A DNA stretch of 32,726 bases from Dysgonamonadaceae bacterium (GTDB taxonomy: Bacteria; Bacteroidota; Bacteroidia; Bacteroidales; Azobacteroidaceae): NCBI GenBank assembly GCA_031270075.1, contig JAISYG010000031.1, positions 1-32,726 on the forward strand, read 5' to 3'. The position numbers were made by a program, and so were the translations under genes. Below the pieces are notes generated by a model that made no database searches, was not told the DNA's origin, and was given only the letters and a program-made list of their open reading frames with translations. This document shows positions 28,211 through 32,726 of this stretch, in pieces; within the stretch, counting starts at the first letter, position 1, and every line of letters starts with the position of its first letter.

Positions 28211-28894
28211 TTAATCTTCTTCTTGTTTTACATCCAAATGAGTTGTTTTATCGGGTTGATAAACATATTGCATCGTTACTGTTCCCGAAGCCCCGGCATC
28301 GCTTTTGAAGTTTTTCAAATAGATTTTAGCGTATTTGCTGTCGGCGGTGCGAACAACGAATACTTTTTGGGCATACACCCATTTGCTGTTCATCATATCT
28401 TCCAAAACCGCCCATTTTTTTGTCGGTTGGGCAAGGCCGGTATGAATATAACCGATTTTTCCCTGCATCATCTGGCTCATATCGTAGATGATGGAATCGG
28501 GTTCATCAACCGCATAACCGGTGCCGGGAGCAACCGTTACAAGGTCGAAATGAAAGTCCTTCCCGTTGAAATCATATGCGAGTATTCCACCTTTGCCGGT
28601 TCCCGATTCGCCGCTGTTCGTTTTTACATCCTGACGATGAAAAGCTAAGTCCCAGTCGGTGCGTTTGCGCCATGTTTCATTGTCCGTTTCATTGCCGGCA
28701 TCGCAAGTTCCAATGATTTCCCCTTTGGCAAAAGAGAAGAAATTCCATTGTGTATAGCTGCTGCAATCCAATATAACCAGGCCTTCTTTCGGTTCACTTT
28801 TTTGAAACAAGTCGTCTTTGTTATCACAGGAAAAGAAACCAACCCCGCTCAGCAGGATAAGCACGAACAATTGAAAAGTTTTTTGAATGTTCAT
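28211..28894 (-). CDS. hmuY: HmuY-like haem-binding surface lipoprotein
   Basis: 227 aa (HmuY is about 216). The lipobox is GFFSC (Cys23), followed by acidic residues (DNKDD) of the sort that direct surface export in Bacteroidetes. The HmuY core has YTQWNFFSFAKGEIIG (about 47-62), RTDWDLAFHRQDVKTNSG (79-95), and YAKIYLKNFKSDAGASGTVTM-x-Y near the C-terminus. HmuY takes haem from host haem proteins and hands it to HmuR (known). Ligands differ in the family (His-His, His-Met, Met-Met); His86 and the MMQ/MM methionines near residues 145-170 are candidates, not proven. It lies 19 nt downstream of hmuR. Confidence 0.85.
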   Translation of the reverse strand: MNIQKTFQLFVLILLSGVGFFSCDNKDDLFQKSEPKEGLVILDCSSYTQWNFFSFAKGEIIGTCDAGNETDNETWRKRTDWDLAFHRQDVKTNSGESGTGKGGILAYDFNGKDFHFDLVTVAPGTGYAVDEPDSIIYDMSQMMQGKIGYIHTGLAQPTKKWAVLEDMMNSKWVYAQKVFVVRTADSKYAKIYLKNFKSDAGASGTVTMQYVYQPDKTTHLDVKQEED

Positions 28895-28913
28895 ATTTGT
28901 TTTTATATTAAAA

Positions 28914-30845
28914 TTAAAATCGTATGCTTAAACTGGTGAAAAAAGTTCTGCCGGGATTATAGGATGCGAAATCCTTATTGATGTAATCCAACAGATTGTT
29001 GATACCGAACTGAAAATGACCTTTCAAATCCTTGTAAATAGGGAAATGCTGGGTATAGATACAATTGGCAATGTAATAATTGCCTGTGGCTACTTCCGTT
29101 ACCTGTCCGTTGTTTTCCGAATAAACCGTTCGGGGCGACATCACCCGGCCCGACAACAGCAGGCTGTACGACCATTGGGTAGAAGATGGCAGGAAAGGTA
29201 AATGCTTTTGAAGAAACTGCAAATGCATCGTTGCCGTGTGTTTGCTGTTGCCCGATAATTGCCGGTAAGTCTTTTTGTCGATGGCATTGGTAAAGGCATA
29301 TCCACTCCGCAAGCGGAAATATTTCAGAAATGTATATTGCAGGGATACCTCCATGCCTGAAATCTGCGCTTCTTCCACGTTTTCGTATCGCATTTCCGTG
29401 CGGCCTTCGGTTTCATTGGTAATTGCCAGCGTATTGATTTTGTTTTGAATGGCGTTATCATAAACCGTAACCGAAGCGTTGATGTCCTTCACGATATATT
29501 CTGCCGAAACGGCTTTATACCATGATTTTTCGGGAGATAACCCGGGATTGCCGATGACCCAGAAAGGCAGGTTTTCCCCGATATAATGTGGAAATTCCAT
29601 ATACATTTCTTTCAATGTAGGCGTTTTGTAGCCGTTGCTGATATTTCCCCGGAAACGAAAATGTTCAAGGCGATACATCAACGAAAGATTGGGCGCCAGA
29701 TATCCCCCGAATTGGGAATGGTGGGTATATCGCGCTCCCAACAAAGCTTCCCACCCTTGGGTAATCTTACATTCTCCTTGGACAAACCCGTTGTAATTGG
29801 ATGCGTATTTCCGTTCTTGCGAGTCAAACTGATTGTAACTGAATACATTTTCTAAGTTCAGTTCTACCCCGCCGACCAGTTGAATAGAGGGCCTTGCATT
29901 CCATGCATCCATTAATTTAAAAGAATTGTATTGCGCTCCGTTTGCGTAAAGCCTGGGGTCGTTGGTTAATTTATAGGTCAGATGGCCTTGATAATTGTCG
30001 CTGTGTCCGCTCAATGTCAATGTATTTTGGGGCGAAAAAACATAATTCCATTTGCTTCCGATGGTGTAATTCTCGTCGGTGCGTGTCTGATATTTTTGTA
30101 AAAGCCAGTTTTCCTGGTTGTAATAATTGCCTTTCAGTTCGGCGCTGAATTTTTTTGCTTGATATTTGAAGGTCTGCGAGAGGCTGTAGTCTTCGTAAGG
30201 ATCTGCCGTGTAGGAAGTCCCTTTGACTTCGTAGGTTTGCATATCTTTCCGCGAAAAAGAAGTTTTGGAAGAAAACGATTGCATCTTGAATCCTACATTA
30301 GCGTCATACACACTCAGGTAATTGGACCATCGGGCGCGGGCGTCGCCTTGAAAAGCTTTATCCACATTGTTTGTAATGATATTGATAACGGAACCGATGG
30401 CGTTCGACCCATACAGCACAGCCGATGCGCCGTTGACAATTTCCACTTGCCGGATATCGGCGGTATTGAGGCGCGAGAGATTGACTTTTTCGGTACGTTC
30501 GCCCACCAAACGTTCGCCGTCGATAAGTATCAAAATGTATTTATTGTCCAGTCCTTGTATTTGAATATTGTCGCCCATGGCCTGATTGGGGTCAAAACTA
30601 ACTCCCGGTATGAAATTTTCCAAGGCTTCGACCAGCGTTAACGCTCCCGATTCACGAATATCGTTGCCTGAAATGACTTTGGTGAGCACCGGCGTATTTT
30701 TCAGCGAGCGTGGCGTAAAAGTTCCGGTAACGACCACTTCCGACAAAATCCGGGAGGTATCCGTTTCGGAAACAGCATGTTGCGCTCGAAGCGAAACATT
30801 CCACAAGAGTAAAGCAAAGACCCATCCAACGCTATGTTTAACCAT
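28914..30845 (-). CDS. hmuR: HmuR-like TonB-dependent outer membrane haem receptor
   Basis: The track starts at 31016, but the extra 57 codons cover the promoter. MVKHSVGWVFALLLWNVSLRAQ at 30845 is the signal peptide (643 aa). A plug follows (LSEVVVTGTFTPRSLKNTPV, then ILIDGERLVGE and VEIVNGASAVLYGSNAIGSVINIIT) and then the barrel, ending in Phe (FTSLSIRF). The family's haem-receptor box YRAP...NPDL appears here as YKTPTLKEMY...GNPGLSPEKS, with a histidine (EFPHY) between, where HmuR has its conserved haem-ligating His. It imports haem delivered by HmuY with TonB energy. It is first in the operon, 127 nt downstream of the LuxR-type gene. Confidence 0.88.
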   Translation of the reverse strand: MVKHSVGWVFALLLWNVSLRAQHAVSETDTSRILSEVVVTGTFTPRSLKNTPVLTKVISGNDIRESGALTLVEALENFIPGVSFDPNQAMGDNIQIQGLDNKYILILIDGERLVGERTEKVNLSRLNTADIRQVEIVNGASAVLYGSNAIGSVINIITNNVDKAFQGDARARWSNYLSVYDANVGFKMQSFSSKTSFSRKDMQTYEVKGTSYTADPYEDYSLSQTFKYQAKKFSAELKGNYYNQENWLLQKYQTRTDENYTIGSKWNYVFSPQNTLTLSGHSDNYQGHLTYKLTNDPRLYANGAQYNSFKLMDAWNARPSIQLVGGVELNLENVFSYNQFDSQERKYASNYNGFVQGECKITQGWEALLGARYTHHSQFGGYLAPNLSLMYRLEHFRFRGNISNGYKTPTLKEMYMEFPHYIGENLPFWVIGNPGLSPEKSWYKAVSAEYIVKDINASVTVYDNAIQNKINTLAITNETEGRTEMRYENVEEAQISGMEVSLQYTFLKYFRLRSGYAFTNAIDKKTYRQLSGNSKHTATMHLQFLQKHLPFLPSSTQWSYSLLLSGRVMSPRTVYSENNGQVTEVATGNYYIANCIYTQHFPIYKDLKGHFQFGINNLLDYINKDFASYNPGRTFFTSLSIRF

Positions 30846-30871
30846 TATTTTACTATTAAAAAAGGACAATG

Positions 30872-30903
30872 CAAAGGTCGGGGTTTTGTCGAGATGGGAC
30901 AAT
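30872..30903 (-). promoter_or_regulatory. hmu operon promoter
   Basis: On the minus strand ATTG (30900-30903), a 20-bp spacer and GACCTTTG (30872-30879) approximate TTTG-N20-TAnnTTTG with one mismatch in each box. The start would be near 30865, about 20 nt before hmuR. Confidence 0.5.
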
Positions 30904-30972
30904 ACCAAGATTTGGGGAAACGGGTGGGAGTTTGAATAAGATGTATCACTAATTGTAGGGATAAAAAACAGC

Positions 30973-31581
30973 CTAAAGCAAATCGTCCTGCGATACGAGA
31001 TTGTTGAAAACGGCATAAACGGTTAAGCCGGAAACCGTCTTGATGCCGGTTTTTTTGGTAATGTTCTTGCGGTGCGAGATAACCGTGTGAATGGAAATGC
31101 AATGTTTGTTGGCGATTTCTTTATTCGTCAACCCTTTCGCTACCGATACAAGGATTTCTTTTTCCCTGTCGGATAAATCAATATTGTCGACGGCATTTCC
31201 ATTGTGTTGAACAAATGTTTGGGCTATCCGTTGCAATTTTTTCCGCATTTTGGAACTATCATCATAAATATTCAGCACGCCGGCGAAATCGTCAAGCGTT
31301 CCGCTATGAACATATCCGTAATGGATAGCCACAATGATAGCATCGAGGTAATCGGAAAACAAATCCCTCACGGAAAACGGCCGGTGAAAGTTGATAATAG
31401 CGGGATTGAGCAGGATAATATCAAACGGTTTATCTTCCGTTTTGTTTTGGAACGCCTGAAAATCGCAATACATACCGCTTACCGCAAATTCGGTATTTTC
31501 TTCGAGTATTTTCTTCATGCCCTGCCGGATAACGGGCGATGGCTCGATAATAATTATCCGGTTCTTATTGGAACAGTTCAT
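30973..31581 (-). CDS. LuxR-family regulator with degenerate receiver domain
   Basis: The ATG at 31581 (MNCSNKNRIIIIEPSPVIRQ) gives 202 aa; the track uses a TTG one codon upstream. An N-terminal receiver-like domain (about 6-125) lacks the expected residues: Glu-Pro where the acidic pair stands, and Asn59 in FDIILLNPAII at the phosphoacceptor Asp position. A C-terminal LuxR HTH (about 137-195, LSDREKEILVSVAKGLTNKE, then CISIHTVISHRKNI) should bind DNA. So it is likely controlled by something other than phosphorylation. Its ATG overlaps the stop of the hemerythrin gene (TGATG). It is placed to regulate the hemerythrin gene or the adjacent hmu promoter (inference). Confidence 0.82.
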   Translation of the reverse strand: MNCSNKNRIIIIEPSPVIRQGMKKILEENTEFAVSGMYCDFQAFQNKTEDKPFDIILLNPAIINFHRPFSVRDLFSDYLDAIIVAIHYGYVHSGTLDDFAGVLNIYDDSSKMRKKLQRIAQTFVQHNGNAVDNIDLSDREKEILVSVAKGLTNKEIANKHCISIHTVISHRKNITKKTGIKTVSGLTVYAVFNNLVSQDDLL

Positions 31582-32270
31582 CAAAGAGTCTTTTCAATTT
31601 GTTCGACCAAAGCAATTAATATTTGGTCTTCCAGTAAAGTATGCTTGCTTAAATCCGATTCAAATAAAAACAAATCAATCAAAACATTCCGGCATTTTTC
31701 AATGGCGCATTCCGGTGGAAGGTACTTGATGATGATATTTTTCAAATCACTCAACGCCGCATTGAGATTGCTGTGATTCCGTTCGTATTCTTTGATTTTG
31801 TATTGCCCGGTTTTTCCTCCTTCAAGCAATTTCTTGATATATGGAAATACGATTTGTTCTTCATAATCAAAATGGGTAATCAGTTCCTGACGGTATTTTC
31901 CGCAAAATTCCATTAACATTTTGCCGTGTTTCACTTGACTGGTATCGGTCAGATTCAGCACTTGCGCGATTACTTTGGGCATTCGGTTATTGAGATAATC
32001 CTGGTGCGCATTGCGTAAATACTGCATTAAGTCGTTCAGCGGAAGTTGCATCAAAATAGATGCATCGGGGAAATAGTTTTCAAATGTGTATAAGTTACAA
32101 ACCAGCAGGAACAGAGAAACCGAAATACCGTTTTTTTCGCACACTTGTTTTACCGTACTTTCTCCTAAACCAAGACTCAAACCAAAACACGGGAAAACAT
32201 ACAGCAGCCGGTAATTGGTAAGCACCAAGTCCGCTACTTTCATTTTTTCGGAGAATACACCGTGATTCAT
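31581..32270 (-). CDS. Hemerythrin-domain protein (RIC/YtfE-like di-iron family)
   Basis: 229 aa, no signal peptide. An N-terminal region (about 1-80, VFPCFGLSLGLGESTVKQVC) resembles the DUF542-like/ScdA-type start, followed by a four-helix hemerythrin domain. Candidate iron ligands are His in RNAHQDYL (about 89), His and Glu in LITHFDYEEQIVFPYI (about 132-140), His in YERNHSNLNAAL (about 163) and His in LSKHTLLEDQ (about 210). RIC-type proteins repair iron-sulfur clusters damaged by oxygen or NO, while other hemerythrins bind oxygen (known). It is translationally coupled to the LuxR-type regulator and next to the hmu operon, which suggests a link to redox or iron state (inference). Confidence 0.82.
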   Translation of the reverse strand: MNHGVFSEKMKVADLVLTNYRLLYVFPCFGLSLGLGESTVKQVCEKNGISVSLFLLVCNLYTFENYFPDASILMQLPLNDLMQYLRNAHQDYLNNRMPKVIAQVLNLTDTSQVKHGKMLMEFCGKYRQELITHFDYEEQIVFPYIKKLLEGGKTGQYKIKEYERNHSNLNAALSDLKNIIIKYLPPECAIEKCRNVLIDLFLFESDLSKHTLLEDQILIALVEQIEKTL

Positions 32271-32297
32271 ACTGTTTTAATTGAAGATAATTGAACG

Positions 32298-32305
32298 CAA
32301 AGGTA
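32298..32305 (-). promoter_or_regulatory. -7 element of the hemerythrin-regulator operon
   Basis: Minus-strand TACCTTTG is a full TAnnTTTG match, 28 nt upstream of the ATG at 32270. No good -33 TTTG is found at the proper spacing, which fits an activated promoter. Confidence 0.5.
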
Positions 32306-32376
32306 AGAAAAATAGTTGAAGAAATGTATTTAATTCAAACTTTTCTACCGCGCGCTGTAAAAAGTTTGGTACAAAA

Positions 32377-32407
32377 TTTGATATACTAAAAAAAAGAATT
32401 ATCTTTG
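32377..32407 (+). promoter_or_regulatory. Promoter of the small right-edge transcription unit
   Basis: TTTG (32377-32380), a 19-bp spacer and TATCTTTG (32400-32407) match the consensus in both boxes. The start would be near 32413. Confidence 0.6.
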
Positions 32408-32485
32408 ACCCGTAAAAATCGCTTAATAACAGCGAATTATATAAAACATTTTACAATAACAGTTACAAAAGAAACGCAAGAAAGC

Positions 32486-32650
32486 ATGTACGGAAACAAG
32501 AGAAATAGGTATATCGGCAGGGGGATACACTCCCGGGTCGTCGTGCGGGATAACCGGATGAAGCTGCCGACACCCCCTAATTTAATTGCGATTAAGCAAG
32601 TTGTGCGAAAATATCTCTGCTTCAATCGATTGAAGCAAGTGAAGGAATAG
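32486..32650 (+). CDS. Possible small basic protein, 54 aa
   Basis: The track ORF 32405-32650 begins at a TTG inside the promoter; the first ATG after the predicted start is at 32486. The product (MYGNKRNRYIGRG, then VVVRDNRMKLPTPPNLIAIK) is rich in Arg/Lys, has no signal peptide and no family I recognise. The foldable GC-rich bases lie inside it. It ends 9 nt before the terminator stem. It competes with the ncRNA reading, and both could be true. Confidence 0.3.
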   Translation: MYGNKRNRYIGRGIHSRVVVRDNRMKLPTPPNLIAIKQVVRKYLCFNRLKQVKE

Positions 32651-32658
32651 CAATAAGT

Positions 32659-32706
32659 CCGTTCGGTATTCTTCCTGTTGGGAAGCAAAACCGGACGGTT
32701 TTTTTT
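32659..32706 (+). terminator. Rho-independent terminator at the right edge
   Basis: CCGTTCGGT (32659-32667) pairs with ACCGGACGG (32690-32698) with one G-U pair, followed by eight T residues (32699-32706). An inner hairpin CTTCC/GGAAG sits in the loop. Confidence 0.85.
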
Positions 32707-32726
32707 ATGAACAATTTAACACCTAA

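Larger units (their letters stand above)
32413..32706 (+). ncRNA. Candidate structured small RNA, or transcript with a small ORF
   Basis: The unit of about 290 nt is bounded by a consensus promoter and a strong terminator. Its AT-rich start gives way to a GC-rich segment with paired elements: TCGGCAG (32514-32520) with CTGCCGA (32564-32570), AGGGGG (32519-32524) with CCCCCT (32573-32578), and TCCCG with CGGGA (32531-32550). The first two overlap in a way that allows a pseudoknot. A 20-nt perfect palindrome, TGCTTCAATCGATTGAAGCA, lies at 32618-32637. A 54-aa basic ORF (ATG at 32486, MYGNKRNRYIGRG, stop 32650) fits within it, so a small protein is an alternative. I do not recognise an Rfam family. 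Confidence 0.4.

Noticed and set aside
30846-31016. 57-residue extension of HmuR
   Set aside because: It overlaps the LuxR-type gene and the hmu promoter; the proper signal peptide starts at 30845.
32437-32688. 83-aa minus-strand ORF at the right edge
   Set aside because: It is antisense to the promoter-terminator unit and includes the terminator stem; no promoter for it was seen.

Overview
The window looks like a chromosomal segment of a Bacteroidetes bacterium, most likely order Bacteroidales. The reasons are: SusC/SusD-type glycan import genes, Bacteroides-type promoters (TTTG, about 20 bp, TAnnTTTG) in front of many transcription units, lipoprotein signals, type IX secretion (T9SS) C-terminal sorting domains, and a Porphyromonas-type hmu haem locus. 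The genus cannot be fixed from sequence alone. No tRNA, rRNA, CRISPR array or insertion sequence was seen.

Layout. (1) 1-1922, minus strand: the 5' part of a large secreted SprB-like repeat protein that runs off the left edge. It is absent from the ORF track because its stop lies outside the window; the plus-strand ORFs there are shadows. (2) 2322-15910, plus strand: a complete starch/maltodextrin utilisation (sus) locus. It holds a SusR-like membrane regulator, then SusC, SusD, SusE, a lipoprotein GH13 amylase in the SusG role, a SusA-like periplasmic GH13 and a SusB GH97 alpha-glucosidase. A strong hairpin terminator sits between susE and the amylase, and an inverted repeat upstream of susC is a candidate SusR operator. 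(3) 16019-18657: a possible 58-aa ORF, a bidirectional terminator, a BspA-type leucine-rich-repeat T9SS protein and a DUF6261-like gene on the minus strand. Their predicted transcript starts with a roughly 330-nt leader carrying four copies of a 43-bp tandem repeat. (4) 18677-20579: a DUF3127 protein (plus), converging on a helix-hairpin-helix membrane protein and a LolD-like ATPase (minus). (5) 20605-30903, minus strand: a haem acquisition operon hmuR-hmuY-hmuY2-hmuS-[KilA-N]-hmuT-hmuU-hmuV. hmuY2 is a second HmuY-like protein with a T9SS sorting tail, and the KilA-N gene is inserted between hmuS and hmuT. (6) 30973-32305, minus strand: a hemerythrin-domain protein coupled to a LuxR-type regulator whose receiver domain lacks the phosphoacceptor Asp. 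(7) 32377-32706, plus strand: a short promoter-to-terminator unit with GC-rich, foldable sequence, either a small RNA or a small basic-protein gene.

How the genes fit together. The sus genes form a pathway: surface amylase and SusDE capture starch, SusC imports it with TonB, SusA and SusB finish hydrolysis in the periplasm, and SusR senses the products. The hmu genes form a parallel TonB-dependent haem pathway: surface HmuY proteins capture haem, HmuR imports it, HmuS (CobN-like) acts on it, and the HmuTUV membrane proteins probably form an energising or transport module. The neighbouring hemerythrin/regulator pair may link di-iron or redox/NO chemistry to this locus. The most unusual items are the T9SS-tailed HmuY, the hemerythrin/pseudo-receiver pair, the 43-bp leader repeats and the small transcription unit at the right edge.
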